Shown here: positions 1-7,740 of the stretch, piece after piece
How the letters are laid out: the number at the start of each line of letters is the position of its first letter
Position numbering within the stretch: position 1 is the first letter of the stretch
Translations under genes and position numbers: made by a program
Notes under the pieces: generated by a model
The model's database searches: none
What the model saw: the letters and a program-made list of their open reading frames with translations, nothing else
What the model was told of the DNA's origin: nothing
NCBI RefSeq assembly: GCF_035610345.1
Contig: NZ_CP141212.1
Coordinates: forward strand, 2,547,976-2,611,975
From: Sinorhizobium meliloti
Lineage (GTDB): Bacteria > Pseudomonadota > Alphaproteobacteria > Rhizobiales > Rhizobiaceae
Length of the DNA stretch: 64,000 nt
Direction: 5' to 3'

Positions 1-527
1 CCGAAGCCGGCAAGCACGACATCGTCGCCGGCTGCGGCAAAGCTCGACACGATGTCGGAAATGACCACCAAGCCGCTCGACGGCGCGACATAAGGCGACG
101 GCGCGAAGCGGGCGAGATCGCGCTCCAGCCGGTCATGCGTCTCGGCCGCGATGACCCGGTGCTTGCGTGCCGTAGCCCGCGCGAAGCTCTCGAAGCCGGC
201 CGTATAGTCGTCGCAGAAATCGTCGAGATCCGGATGTGTCTCGGCAAGTGCTGCCCGCATCGCGGCGAATCTGGCTCCGGCGCGGACGCTCCATAGCTCG
301 CGTGCCTGCCGGACCGGCGCGCTCGTCTTCCAGCGCCCGCCGGCAAGCATTGACAGTGCCGGGCGGCCGGTGTTGCAGACGGCGATGATATCGGTCCAGC
401 TGCCGCCCTTCCCGACCGAGCGGCAATCGTTGAAACGGATCACCAGATCGGCTGCATCGATCGTCGCGGCAGCGCCCTCGGGCACGTCACCATTGCCAAC
501 GATCATGATGACGCGGCCGCTTTGCAA
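1..527 (-). CDS. Urease operon accessory protein, 3' end outside window
   Basis: The reading frame runs from a TTG codon at 527 off the left edge, so about 175 N-terminal residues are visible. A GGAG sits about 9 nt before the TTG; an ATG at 506 (MIVGNGDVPE) is the alternative start. The N-terminus has a VGNG turn followed by DLVIRFNDC and later AVCNTGRPA. This is the pattern of the rhizobial proteins annotated as urease operon accessory protein, which resemble glycosyltransferase family 29-like folds. It begins 3 nt after the lprI stop, so it belongs to the urease transcript. Its biochemical role is not known to me and the family call is from memory of these motifs. Confidence 0.6.
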   Translation of the reverse strand, partial: MQSGRVIMIVGNGDVPEGAAATIDAADLVIRFNDCRSVGKGGSWTDIIAVCNTGRPALSMLAGGRWKTSAPVRQARELWSVRAGARFAAMRAALAETHPDLDDFCDDYTAGFESFARATARKHRVIAAETHDRLERDLARFAPSPYVAPSSGLVVISDIVSSFAAAGDDVVLAGF

Positions 528-530
528 TGA

Positions 531-950
531 TCAATTCTCCGAAGATTCCATGAGTTTCTTGAGCTCGGCCGTGCGCTTGCGTGTCAGCTCTGCGAGGCAA
601 CCGGAGACCAGCATGGGCTCCATCGAGCCGCCCCTCGCCTCGAACCCGGCAAGTTCGCATTGGCCGTCGCGATAACCGATCCAGGCGCGCTGGGCTTTTT
701 TCAGTGCCTCGAGCGCTCCGACGTACGCCGCGTCGATGCCGCCAAGCTCCTTGTCGGTCGCCTGCATGGCCGCGACCGCGAGGCGGTAGGTCTTGTTCAG
801 CTCCGCATCCGCCGCCCGGTAGTCCTGATCGGCGCATATGTTGAGATCCATCTGGGTCACGGCCTTCCCGCAATCCGGCTCGGGCTGTTGCGCATAGGCG
901 GAAGCCGTGCAGCACAACAACAGACTCAAAGCAGGACCGGCCGCTCTCAT
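531..950 (-). CDS. LprI-family (DUF1311) secreted protein inside the urease operon
   Basis: A 139-residue protein with an N-terminal signal peptide ending near AYAQ, then four cysteines spaced as in the DUF1311/LprI lysozyme-inhibitor family ([15 protein letters not shown] near residues 26-40, later QCELAGF and SGCLAELT). The repeated TQ.D.N.C and W..YRD..C pattern is the family signature. Its ATG overlaps the ureB stop by 4 bp (ATGA) and its stop lies 3 nt before the accessory gene, so it is translationally coupled within the urease operon. Family members are exported to the periplasm and some inhibit lysozyme; a role in urease function has not been shown to my knowledge. Confidence 0.8.
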   Translation of the reverse strand: MRAAGPALSLLLCCTASAYAQQPEPDCGKAVTQMDLNICADQDYRAADAELNKTYRLAVAAMQATDKELGGIDAAYVGALEALKKAQRAWIGYRDGQCELAGFEARGGSMEPMLVSGCLAELTRKRTAELKKLMESSEN

Positions 951-1252
951 AGCTTCCCCATGACCTGCTGGCGGAAGCCGAAAACCTCGCGCTTTCCCGA
1001 AAGCGGGATGAGCGTCACCTGCCGTGTCTGTCCAGGCTCGAAGCGGACGGCCGTACCCGCAGGGATGTCGAGCCGCTTGCCGCGCGCGGCGTCACGGTCG
1101 AAGATCAGGCCCGGATTGGTCTCGGCGAAATGATAATGGCTGCCGACCTGCACCGGTCGGTCCCCGGAGTTGGCAACCTCGATGCTGACGGTTTCGAGGC
1201 CCGCATTCAACTCGATCTCACCGGCGGCGGCGATAATCTCACCTGGAATCAT
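947..1252 (-). CDS. ureB: Urease subunit beta
   Basis: A 101-residue protein starting MIPGEII, the typical UreB N-terminus, with the conserved stretches [15 protein letters not shown] and [15 protein letters not shown]. UreB is a structural subunit of the cytoplasmic nickel urease UreABC, which hydrolyses urea to ammonia and carbamate. An upstream in-frame extension to 1435 exists but overlaps the DUF1272 gene and lacks family similarity, so the ATG at 1252 is chosen. The stop overlaps the lprI start (ATGA). Length is normal for the family. ureC is expected beyond the left edge. Confidence 0.97.
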   Translation of the reverse strand: MIPGEIIAAAGEIELNAGLETVSIEVANSGDRPVQVGSHYHFAETNPGLIFDRDAARGKRLDIPAGTAVRFEPGQTRQVTLIPLSGKREVFGFRQQVMGKL

Positions 1253-1263
1253 GCTCGTTCCCC

Positions 1264-1518
1264 TCAGACGGCTCGTTCGGGCGCACAGCCTTCGGGCTTC
1301 AGGACGCGCTCCGTCGATGCCGGATATTTCTTCAGCATTGCCACAGGCCGCACCGGGCGCCGGACCAGTTCGCCTCCGCAATTCGGGCAAGTCCCGCCAA
1401 GCTTCGTTTCCGCACAGCCGGCGCAAAAAGTACACTCGAAGGTGCAGATCATCGCATGGTCGCTATCGGGTGGCAGGTCTCGATTGCAGCATTCGCAGTT
1501 TGGACGCAGGCTGAGCAT
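1264..1518 (-). CDS. DUF1272 zinc-ribbon-like protein
   Basis: An 84-residue protein rich in paired cysteines: NCECC near residue 8, [12 protein letters not shown] near residues 25-36, and CPNCGGEL near residue 44. The order and the DLPPDS and RRPVRP segments match the DUF1272 family. It probably binds zinc, but its function is unknown. It lies between ureA and ureB with 11-12 nt gaps, so it must be co-transcribed with urease. The placement between structural subunits could mean a role in assembly or metal handling, but that is inference only. Confidence 0.85.
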   Translation of the reverse strand: MLSLRPNCECCNRDLPPDSDHAMICTFECTFCAGCAETKLGGTCPNCGGELVRRPVRPVAMLKKYPASTERVLKPEGCAPERAV

Positions 1519-1530
1519 GGTGCCTCCTCG

Positions 1531-1833
1531 CTAGCGGATAGGCTCGTGGACGGTGACGAGCTTCGTCCCGTCGGGAAAAGTCGCCTCGACCTGGATGTCG
1601 TGGATCATCTCCGCAATGCCCTCCATCACCTGATCGCGGGTAAGAACATGGGCGCCTGCCTCCATCAGATCGGCGACGGAACGGCCGTCTCTCGCGCCTT
1701 CCACGACGAAGTCGGTGATGAGGGCGATCGCCTCGGGATGATTGAGCTTCACGCCCCGCTCGAGCCGCCGCCGCGCGACCATCGCCGCCATGGAAATCAA
1801 CAGCTTGTCTTTTTCGCGCGGAGTGAGATTCAT
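1531..1833 (-). CDS. ureA: Urease subunit gamma
   Basis: A 100-residue protein of the expected UreA length, starting [13 protein letters not shown] and containing the conserved [30 protein letters not shown] and [16 protein letters not shown] segments. It is a structural subunit of UreABC urease. It follows ureD with 28 nt between, and precedes DUF1272 and ureB in the same operon. Confidence 0.98.
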   Translation of the reverse strand: MNLTPREKDKLLISMAAMVARRRLERGVKLNHPEAIALITDFVVEGARDGRSVADLMEAGAHVLTRDQVMEGIAEMIHDIQVEATFPDGTKLVTVHEPIR

Positions 1834-1861
1834 GCGTCGCCGTCCAGATCGATTGCAGGGA

Positions 1862-2695
1862 TCAGAGAGTCCAGACTTTCGGCACAGACGCGTCTTTACG
1901 CAAGTGCGAAATGAGCGGGATCAGGATTTTTCTGAGCGCGAACCCATCGGCCGCAGCAAGGCGGGCGACGATCTTGTCCCGACCGCCGACTTGGTAATGG
2001 CTGACGCCGGACAGGGCATGTCCCGCGAGCGCCAGACGCATTCTGGAAAGCTGCGACTCGCAATCCGGCGCGGCATAGACGAGGGTCGCGAAGGCGGAAG
2101 CGCCGTCGAGGACCGCTCGCCGCGACGCAAGCGCCGCGACGTCTCCGGCCAAGGCGAGGTTCTCTGCGTGAATCAGCCTGCCGCCGCTTCGAATTCGCCA
2201 ATTGTCGCGGAAGAGGCCGGCGCGCACCTCCTCGCCCATGGCCTTGCGGCCGATCAGAACTGCCTCCACCGCGAGAAAGGATGCGTCGGCGGCGAGGTCG
2301 ACCTCCAGGCTCCGCGACAGGGCCGACCGATCGAACAGAATCGTCTCCTGCGGCAGCCAGTCGACGTGAGCGCCGGCGGCGACCGCTATGCGCGTCGCAA
2401 TCTCGGCCGTGCCGGCGCTTGCCTTGTAGATCTTCTCGCAGGCCTGCGTCGTCAGCGTGAGTTTCGTGCCTTCTCCCGCCCTGAATTCCCAGGAAAGCCG
2501 GTCACCGCCCGTCACGCCGCCCGATGAATTGATGAGCACGGCCTCCATCGAGGCATCGAAGGTTCTGGGCAGACGGATCTTGGCGCAGCCTTCCTGGTAA
2601 AGCTCGGCGATGCGCGTGCGTCCGCCTTCGGCCTTGGCGACGAGCCGCCCCTCTCCTCTCGCCCGCTGCGGTGCGATGATCGCTGCCGTTTCCAT
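1862..2695 (-). CDS. ureD: Urease accessory protein UreD (UreH)
   Basis: A 277-residue protein with the family signatures [14 protein letters not shown] near residue 52, [11 protein letters not shown], and [15 protein letters not shown]. UreD is the chaperone that binds apo-urease first and recruits UreF and UreG for nickel insertion. It is the first gene of the leftward operon ureD-ureA-DUF1272-ureB-lprI-accessory, so the urease promoter should lie in 2696-3000. The start at 2695 gives the [13 protein letters not shown]-terminus; the best GGAG is rather far (about 14 nt), so a slightly different start is possible. Confidence 0.96.
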   Translation of the reverse strand: METAAIIAPQRARGEGRLVAKAEGGRTRIAELYQEGCAKIRLPRTFDASMEAVLINSSGGVTGGDRLSWEFRAGEGTKLTLTTQACEKIYKASAGTAEIATRIAVAAGAHVDWLPQETILFDRSALSRSLEVDLAADASFLAVEAVLIGRKAMGEEVRAGLFRDNWRIRSGGRLIHAENLALAGDVAALASRRAVLDGASAFATLVYAAPDCESQLSRMRLALAGHALSGVSHYQVGGRDKIVARLAAADGFALRKILIPLISHLRKDASVPKVWTL

Positions 2696-2765
2696 GGACG
2701 TTCGCCGAAGCTCCCCTTGGGACGGTTTTTCGCCCGAACCGCGTTGCAGAAGTCAAACCATTGTT

Positions 2766-2879
2766 TCACAGGAAGAAACCGAAGCCTCGCAAAAGCGAGG
2801 AGGCCGACACGTCTAAAACCCGCTCCACGGCCTGCGGCCAGCGGCGAGTGATAAGAATGCGCGGCTTGGCGGTCATCAT
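2766..2879 (-). pseudogene. 5' stub of a 2-hydroxyacid (D-glycerate) dehydrogenase gene
   Basis: A GGGAG Shine-Dalgarno and ATG at 2879 open a frame whose first 22 or so residues (MMTAKPRILITRRWPQAVER) read like the N-terminus of D-glycerate/2-hydroxyacid dehydrogenases. Similarity stops near 2815 and the frame ends at 2766 through a hairpin region. The rest of the roughly 330-residue enzyme is absent. The simplest reading is an internal deletion that kept the start and possibly the native terminator hairpin (stems at about 2787-2802). Whether a 37-residue peptide is still made is unknown. Confidence 0.6.
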
Positions 2880-2942
2880 ATGTCTCCCGGAATCCTTCCG
2901 GATAGTGCATGAAATCGAGCCGATGGGTAGCCGGTCGGATAC

Positions 2943-2970
2943 AAAAAAGGGCACCCTCGGGTGCCCTTTT
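2943..2970 (-). terminator. Rho-independent terminator of the alpha/beta hydrolase gene
   Basis: An inverted repeat AAAAGGGCACC / GGGTGCCCTTTT with a 3-nt loop is followed on the minus strand by a run of T. It lies 31 nt past the stop of the hydrolase gene that ends at 3002. Confidence 0.85.
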
Positions 2971-3001
2971 CAGCTGCTCTGCCCGCAGCAATCCCGCTGG
3001 C

Positions 3002-3997
3002 TCAGGACCTTGCGAAGTCGAGCAGGTCCTTGTTGAGCTGGTCCTTGTGGGTATCCGTGATGCCGTGCGGCGCACCCGGATAGACCTTCAACTCGGCTTG
3101 AGGCACCAGCTTCTTGGAGGCACGGGCGGCAGCATCGATCGGCACGACCTGGTCGTCGTCGCCGTGTATGATGAGCGTCGGCACGTCGAATTTCTTCAAG
3201 TCTTCCGTGAAATCCGTCTGCGAAAAGGCGACGATGGAGTCATAGGCGTTCTTGTGACCGGCCGTCATGCCCTGCAGCCAGAAGCTGTCGATCATGCCCT
3301 GTGAAGGTTTCGCGCCGGGCCGGTTGAAGCCGAAGAACGGGCCCGAGGCGATGTCCCGGTAAAGCTGCGAGCGATCGGCGAGGCTGGCGGCCTGCAGGCC
3401 ATCGAAGACCTCCTTCGGCAGACCGCCGGGGTTGTCGTCGGTCTTGACCATCAAGGGCGGCACTGCCGAGATCAGTCCTGCCTTGGCGACGCGGGCGGTC
3501 CCGTGGCGTCCGATATAGCGGGCGACTTCGCCGCCGCCGGTCGAGAAGCCGGCAAGGAAGATGTCCTTGAGGTCCAGCGTTTCGATCAGATCGGCGAGAT
3601 CGTCGGCGTAATGGTCCATGTCGTTGCCGTCCCATGGCTGGCTCGAGCGGCCGTGGCCGCGGCGGTCATGGGTGACGACCCGAAAGCCGTTACTGGCGAG
3701 ATAGAAGGCCTGTGCCTCCCAGCTGTCCGACGAAAGCGGCCAGCCGTGACTGAGGACGACCACCGGTCCGTCCTTCGGACCCCAGTCCTTGTAGTAGATC
3801 TCGACGCCATCACGCGTGTTGATCCTGCTGCCGGTTACTCTCGTGGCCGCCGCACCGGCTTGCGGCTCGGCGCCACCGGCGACGGCCGGGCTGGTGGCCG
3901 AGAGTGCGGCCGCGGCGGTAGCGGCGCCGATTGCGCCTGCCAGAATTTCTCTGCGGGAGACGTCGTTCGTGGTTGTCTTCGCCTGAGCCTTGGTCAT
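3002..3997 (-). CDS. Tat-exported alpha/beta hydrolase, non-haem chloroperoxidase/esterase type
   Basis: A 331-residue protein. The start at 3997 is preceded by AAGGAG, 8-9 nt upstream. A twin-arginine signal (SRREILAG, R15-R16) and an alanine-rich segment to about residue 41 predict Tat export as a folded protein. The hydrolase core has the oxyanion-loop motif SHGWPL (83-88), nucleophile elbow GFSTGG (Ser152), an acid in HGDDDQVVP (280-282) and His311 in APHG. These residues match cofactor-free haloperoxidases and esterases; the substrate is unknown. The gene is divergent from an OhrR-like regulator and the shared region has two candidate operators, so control by that regulator is likely. 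Confidence 0.87.
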   Translation of the reverse strand: MTKAQAKTTTNDVSRREILAGAIGAATAAAALSATSPAVAGGAEPQAGAAATRVTGSRINTRDGVEIYYKDWGPKDGPVVVLSHGWPLSSDSWEAQAFYLASNGFRVVTHDRRGHGRSSQPWDGNDMDHYADDLADLIETLDLKDIFLAGFSTGGGEVARYIGRHGTARVAKAGLISAVPPLMVKTDDNPGGLPKEVFDGLQAASLADRSQLYRDIASGPFFGFNRPGAKPSQGMIDSFWLQGMTAGHKNAYDSIVAFSQTDFTEDLKKFDVPTLIIHGDDDQVVPIDAAARASKKLVPQAELKVYPGAPHGITDTHKDQLNKDLLDFARS

Positions 3998-4079
3998 TGG
4001 AAATGCTCCTTTCCCTGAAATCCGATCAAAATTCACACGATCCGATCATCGCCGCGGGAGTTATATAGGCAACAATTAA

Positions 4080-4091
4080 ATCGTGCACGAT
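4080..4091. promoter_or_regulatory. Perfect palindrome ATCGTGCACGAT, candidate MarR/OhrR operator
   Basis: A perfect 12-bp palindrome flanked by AT-rich TAAA/ATTTA sits between the divergent hydrolase and MarR-type regulator genes. Its size and location fit an OhrR/MarR-family operator controlling the hydrolase. Binding is inferred. Confidence 0.5.
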
Positions 4092-4133
4092 ATTTATCGC
4101 GGACTGCGGCAGACGTCAATACCTTGCGATTAT

Positions 4134-4145
4134 ATCGCGAACGAT
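4134..4145. promoter_or_regulatory. Second half-site pair ATCG-CGAA-CGAT, candidate operator
   Basis: ATCG and CGAT arms around a 4-nt centre repeat the core of the palindrome at 4080-4091, 54 bp away and close to the regulator start. Two related sites in a divergent promoter suggest the regulator controls both transcripts. Confidence 0.4.
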
Positions 4146-4180
4146 TTATTATAGTCGGAAAGACAATCGGGACCGAAGCG

Positions 4181-4633
4181 ATGGCAAAGGCAAACCTCCC
4201 TCCTTCGGAGGAACTCATGAAGCTCGACAACTTCCTGTGCTTCGCGATCTACTCCGCAAATCACGCCTTCACGCGTGTCTACAAGCCGCTCCTCGACGAG
4301 CTCGACCTGACCTACCCGCAATACCTCGTGATGGTGGCTCTTTGGGAAAAGGACGACCAGACCGTCGGCAGTCTGGGCGAGAAGCTGTTCCTGGAGTCGA
4401 GCACGCTCACTCCCATGCTGAAGCGGCTGGAAGCCATGGGCTACATTTTGCGCACCCGCGACAAGGCCGATGAGCGGCAAGTGCGCGTGCGCCTGGCCGA
4501 GACGGGCCGCGCGCTCCGGGAAAAAGCAAGCCGCGTCCCGATCGGCATTGCCGATGCGACGGGGATGGAGCCGGCAGAGGTCGCCCGGCTGAAACAAGAG
4601 ATCGCGGCTCTCCGGGCATCGCTGCTGCGATAA
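4181..4633 (+). CDS. MarR-family regulator of the OhrR type
   Basis: A 150-residue winged-helix protein. KLDNFLCFAIYSANHAF places a cysteine at residue 20 where OhrR proteins carry the peroxide-reactive Cys; LTYPQYLVMVALW, LFLESSTLTPMLKRLE and RTRDKADERQVRV are the MarR recognition helix and wing. OhrR proteins repress organic-hydroperoxide defence genes until that Cys is oxidised. No ohr gene is adjacent here; the divergent neighbour is a Tat-exported hydrolase. The ATG at 4217 has a stronger SD (GGAGG, 5 nt upstream) and would give a 138-residue protein, so the start is uncertain. Confidence 0.9.
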   Translation: MAKANLPPSEELMKLDNFLCFAIYSANHAFTRVYKPLLDELDLTYPQYLVMVALWEKDDQTVGSLGEKLFLESSTLTPMLKRLEAMGYILRTRDKADERQVRVRLAETGRALREKASRVPIGIADATGMEPAEVARLKQEIAALRASLLR

Positions 4634-4704
4634 AGTGCATCATTGAACAGGAAGCGTCGGCGCTCGAACACCAGCGCTAAGCCGATAACACCAAGACCGA
4701 ATAG

Positions 4705-5205
4705 TCACCGCTCGGCGAAGGAGGCGGCGATGGCGCTGATGGATCGGAACAGGACGAAGGGATCTTCCTTCGAGGGCGTGAAACCACGCCTCTGCCAGAA
4801 CAGCGAAGCCTCGACGTCAATCGCATTAACCATTACAGCGCGGCCGCCGATAAGGCTGGCCGCCCGGACGCAGCGTTGTAGCGCGTGCTTCGCCAGACCC
4901 GTCCCGATACCCAAGCCTGCCCACTGAGTGTCGGTGGCGAGTTGGCCGAGAAGGAGGCAGGGAACGGGATCAGGTGGCTGGCCAGTGCGGATCGAACGCG
5001 GAAGGACCGACGGCACGACCGCCGTGGGCGCCAGACCGTAGTAGCCGACGGCACGGCCTTCCTCATGCACCACGAGAACGGCAGTGAACCCCCTCTCCTG
5101 ATTGGTCAGGGCGCGCGTTTTCAGCCAGTGATCGAGCGACGGCTTGCCACACGAGAATTGCGAGACATCATGCGCTGCGGAGAGCGGCTCGGGAACGGAT
5201 AGCAC
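4705..5205 (-). CDS. GNAT acetyltransferase toxin, TacT-like
   Basis: A 166-residue GNAT protein. FSCGKPSLDHWL near residue 17 and LLLGQLATDTQWAGLGIG near residues 84-101 (acetyl-CoA pyrophosphate loop) are hallmarks of the TacT/AtaT group, which acetylate the amino acid on charged tRNA and block translation. A FWQRRGF motif follows near residue 133. It lies 6 nt downstream of a DUF1778 antitoxin, the standard order for type II tacA-tacT modules. The frame appears intact. Confidence 0.88.
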   Translation of the reverse strand: MLSVPEPLSAAHDVSQFSCGKPSLDHWLKTRALTNQERGFTAVLVVHEEGRAVGYYGLAPTAVVPSVLPRSIRTGQPPDPVPCLLLGQLATDTQWAGLGIGTGLAKHALQRCVRAASLIGGRAVMVNAIDVEASLFWQRRGFTPSKEDPFVLFRSISAIAASFAER

Positions 5206-5211
5206 CGGGTA

Positions 5212-5511
5212 TTACCGTCTCGGAACGTAGCCAGGCTCCCATGGAGCAGGCCGTTTGGCCAGCTCGACCATCTCGGGAACAGGTTCGGCCGGAGCGGACA
5301 GGGCCTCCATGAAGGCGGCAAAACTGTCGGGGCTCATCCGGATCGGGCTTTGCTCCATGACCACTTCCTCGGCCGCGCGCACCGCCGCATCGCGCACGAA
5401 TTCGGTGCGCGAGCGTCCCCGCAGGCTGGCAGCGCGATCAATCATCGCCACGTCTGCTTCGGGCAGGCGCATCGAGATGGGATATTCCTTGCGTTCCGCT
5501 GTGCTGGCCAT
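5212..5511 (-). CDS. DUF1778 ribbon-helix-helix antitoxin, TacA-like
   Basis: A 99-residue protein. KEYPISMRLPEADVAMIDRAA is a ribbon-helix-helix DNA-binding strand and helix, followed by RSRTEFVRDAAVRAAEEV, the usual DUF1778 antitoxin pattern; the C-terminal third should bind the toxin. The ATG at 5511 is 7 nt after GGAG; an ATG one codon earlier (5514) is equally possible. It precedes the GNAT toxin and probably represses the pair through the inverted repeat at 5544-5562. Confidence 0.88.
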   Translation of the reverse strand: MASTAERKEYPISMRLPEADVAMIDRAASLRGRSRTEFVRDAAVRAAEEVVMEQSPIRMSPDSFAAFMEALSAPAEPVPEMVELAKRPAPWEPGYVPRR

Positions 5512-5543
5512 CATTCGTCTCCTTCGGGGGAATATAGGGGTTT

Positions 5544-5562
5544 GTATCGCATACTGCAATAC
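5544..5562. promoter_or_regulatory. Inverted repeat upstream of the TacA-TacT pair, candidate antitoxin operator
   Basis: GTATCGCA and TGCAATAC are 7/8 matched inverted arms around a 3-nt centre, about 30 bp upstream of the antitoxin start. RHH antitoxins commonly autorepress at such palindromes. Confidence 0.5.
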
Positions 5563-5699
5563 GAGATGGTCAATTCAATGGCCGAAGTTGTCGGCGAGAG
5601 GCGGGACGGAGCGGGATATGGCGATGCCAAGGCGGGAATCCCATAGGTCATCGCGCTATACCACAGTGCGCGATAGCGCGGTGGCCGCCCCCCCGCGGC

Positions 5700-6070
5700 A
5701 ATCCGGACCCGCGCTGGCTGCGCGTGGTCGATTTCCTGGCACGGCAGTTGGCAAGGGAATGCTATGCTCAAGAATACAGATGACGAAGCGACGGAGGAAG
5801 CGCACCACCTGATGCTTCGGAGCGAATCTCAGTGAAGATTGCCGTCTACGCCCGCTGTTCCTCGGACCTGCAGCGCGAGGCCTCGATCGCCGACCAGCTC
5901 CGCATGTGCCGGCTACGGCCGAGAAGGAGGCAGGTGGACCCTTCCATCTCCGGCTCCAGCATGATCCAGCGGCCCGGTCTCCAGGCGCTGGTCATGGATT
6001 CCGCGCGCTGCCACTTCGATATGGTGCTTGCCGAGGCGCTGGATCGCGTCAGCCGCGACAAGAGTGCGCC
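5700..6070 (+). pseudogene. Decayed serine recombinase cassette
   Basis: From the GTG at 5832 the frame reads MKIAVYARCSSDLQREASIADQ, the catalytic N-terminus of large serine recombinases (nucleophile Ser in the SSD motif). Around 5905-5945 the frame is disturbed (RLRPRRRQ), then similarity resumes with ISGSSM, RPGLQALV and VLAEALDRVSRDK before ending near 6065. The zinc-ribbon and C-terminal parts are missing. The preceding 5700-5831 stretch can be read as DPRWLRVVDFLARQLA in one frame, resembling small proteins encoded just before such recombinases, again broken. This is a remnant, probably non-functional. Confidence 0.7.
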
Positions 6071-6092
6071 CATGCCGGGCGCACAACGGCAG

Positions 6093-6119
6093 AAGGCCCG
6101 GCGTTTGCCGCCGGGCCTT
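6093..6119 (-). terminator. Rho-independent terminator of livK
   Basis: An 11-bp perfect stem (AAGGCCCGGCG / CGCCGGGCCTT) with a 5-nt loop begins 22 nt beyond the livK stop. The minus-strand tail is not strongly T-rich. Confidence 0.7.
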
Positions 6120-6140
6120 CCAGATTGCCTGTAAGAAGAA

Positions 6141-7259
6141 CTATTCGTTCTGGAAGTAGCTGAACTTTCCGTCGTCACCCTTTTTCCAGGTGTACATGAC
6201 GTAGTCCGGGCGTGTGATGTCGCCCTTTTCGTCGAAGCCGAGCTCGCCGATTGCCGTCTTGAACGGGCCCTTGGCCTTGATGGCTTCGGCGACCGCCTGC
6301 GGATCGGTGTTGCCGGCGGCCTTGGCGCCTTCTGCGATCACCTGAAGGGCCGCATAGGCATAGAGCGTGTAGGCTTCAGGCTCGAAGCCGGCGGCGCGGA
6401 ACTTCTCGACGAGGTCCTTGGCAGCCGGGCTCTTGCGCGGGTCCGGTGCGAAGGTCATCAGCGTGCCGTCGACCGCATCGCCGGCAATCGAGGCCAGTTC
6501 GTTCGAGACGATGCCGTCGCCCGACATCATCGTCGCGTTCAGGCCCTGGTCCTTCATCTGGCGCATGATCAGGCCGGCTTCCGTGTGCAGACCGCCGTAA
6601 TAGACGATCGAGACACCAGCCTGTTTCATCTTGGCGATAAGTGCGGAGAAGTCCTTGTCGCCGGTGTTGATGCCTTCATAGAGCGCCTCGGTGACGCCGG
6701 CTTCGTTCATCGACTTCTTGGTTTCGTCGGCAAGGCCCTGACCATAGGGGGTCTTGTCGTGAATGACGGCGACTTTTGCGTCCTTGAAATTGGCCGCGAT
6801 ATAAGCGCCCGCAACGGCGCCCTGCTGGTCGTCACGGCCACAGGTGCGGAAGGTGTTCCACAGGCCGCGTTCGGTATATTGCGGGTTGGTCGAGGCCGGC
6901 GTCACCTGCAGGATGCCGTTTTCCGCATAGATTTCCGATGCGGGAATCGAGACGCCCGAGTTGAAGTGACCAACGACGAATTTCACGCCATCGGCCACGA
7001 ATTTCTGGGCGACGGAAACACCCTGCTTGGGATCCGAAACGTCGTCGCCGAGTACGACCTTGATCTGTTCCCCATTGATGCCGCCTGCAGCATTGATGTC
7101 CTCGGCCGCCTGCTCTGCACCTTTCTGGATCTGCGCGCCGAAGGCGGCGTTCGGACCAGTCAACGGAGCTCCGACACCGACCAGGATGTCAGCCCACGCG
7201 GTGCCGCTGAAGGCGACCATTGCTGTCAGCGCAACGGCCGACAGAAGAGACTTTTTCAT
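6141..7259 (-). CDS. livK: Branched-chain amino acid ABC transporter, periplasmic binding protein
   Basis: A 372-residue protein with a signal peptide ([19 protein letters not shown], cleavage after WA near residue 23) and the type I periplasmic binding fold: [65 protein letters not shown]. It captures leucine/isoleucine/valine or related amino acids for the LivHMGF permease encoded upstream. The ATG at 7259 opens the signal peptide; longer in-frame extension lacks family similarity. It is separated from the other liv genes by a DUF6867 gene and about 110 nt, so it may have its own promoter. Confidence 0.95.
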   Translation of the reverse strand: MKKSLLSAVALTAMVAFSGTAWADILVGVGAPLTGPNAAFGAQIQKGAEQAAEDINAAGGINGEQIKVVLGDDVSDPKQGVSVAQKFVADGVKFVVGHFNSGVSIPASEIYAENGILQVTPASTNPQYTERGLWNTFRTCGRDDQQGAVAGAYIAANFKDAKVAVIHDKTPYGQGLADETKKSMNEAGVTEALYEGINTGDKDFSALIAKMKQAGVSIVYYGGLHTEAGLIMRQMKDQGLNATMMSGDGIVSNELASIAGDAVDGTLMTFAPDPRKSPAAKDLVEKFRAAGFEPEAYTLYAYAALQVIAEGAKAAGNTDPQAVAEAIKAKGPFKTAIGELGFDEKGDITRPDYVMYTWKKGDDGKFSYFQNE

Positions 7260-7371
7260 CTTGTTACTCCCAAATATTCGAGCGGGTCTCGTTTCATAAG
7301 CCTGCGCAATGCCCACCATCATTGCGCCGGTGTTCTTTCGCACCGGCCGCGGACCGGCACGCGCCGTTCCC

Positions 7372-7716
7372 TTATTTTGCCTTCCAGGAGAAAGGCGAAG
7401 TTTTTTCATAAAGCCAATAGTACATGCTGGCCATTTGCTTGGTCCGATAGTAACGGAAACCAGCGGCAGCAAACAATAAAAGGACGACCGTGTCCACTAC
7501 ATAGTATTGCAGGGTGAACATCGTTCCGTTGAAAAGCGCATGGTGGATGAACCGGATGCCCCAGCCCAAAAGTGCGACATAAATCACGAGCCGCGGAACG
7601 TCACCCCAGCTTTCCGCGACGCTCTTGCCGGTCCGCCACGCGGTCCAGCCCCCGAGAACGCAGGTGATGAAAACAAACTGCCAGATCGAGGCTTCTTCGT
7701 AGAGAATTCCGTGCAT
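7372..7716 (-). CDS. DUF6867 small membrane protein in the liv cluster
   Basis: A 114-residue protein with three predicted membrane segments: [16 protein letters not shown] (about 11-26), [20 protein letters not shown] (about 43-62) and [15 protein letters not shown] (about 73-88), ending in a basic tail. The sequence is of the kind now called DUF6867, regularly found between livF and livK in rhizobia. Function unknown; an accessory of the permease is a reasonable guess. A GTG at 7731 is an alternative start. Confidence 0.8.
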   Translation of the reverse strand: MHGILYEEASIWQFVFITCVLGGWTAWRTGKSVAESWGDVPRLVIYVALLGWGIRFIHHALFNGTMFTLQYYVVDTVVLLLFAAAGFRYYRTKQMASMYYWLYEKTSPFSWKAK

Positions 7717-7740
7717 CTCACTCAACTCCACACCCGCGGA

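Noticed and set aside
487..915. Long overlapping frame on the minus strand
   Set aside because: Antisense/out-of-frame shadow of lprI with Arg-rich low-similarity sequence.
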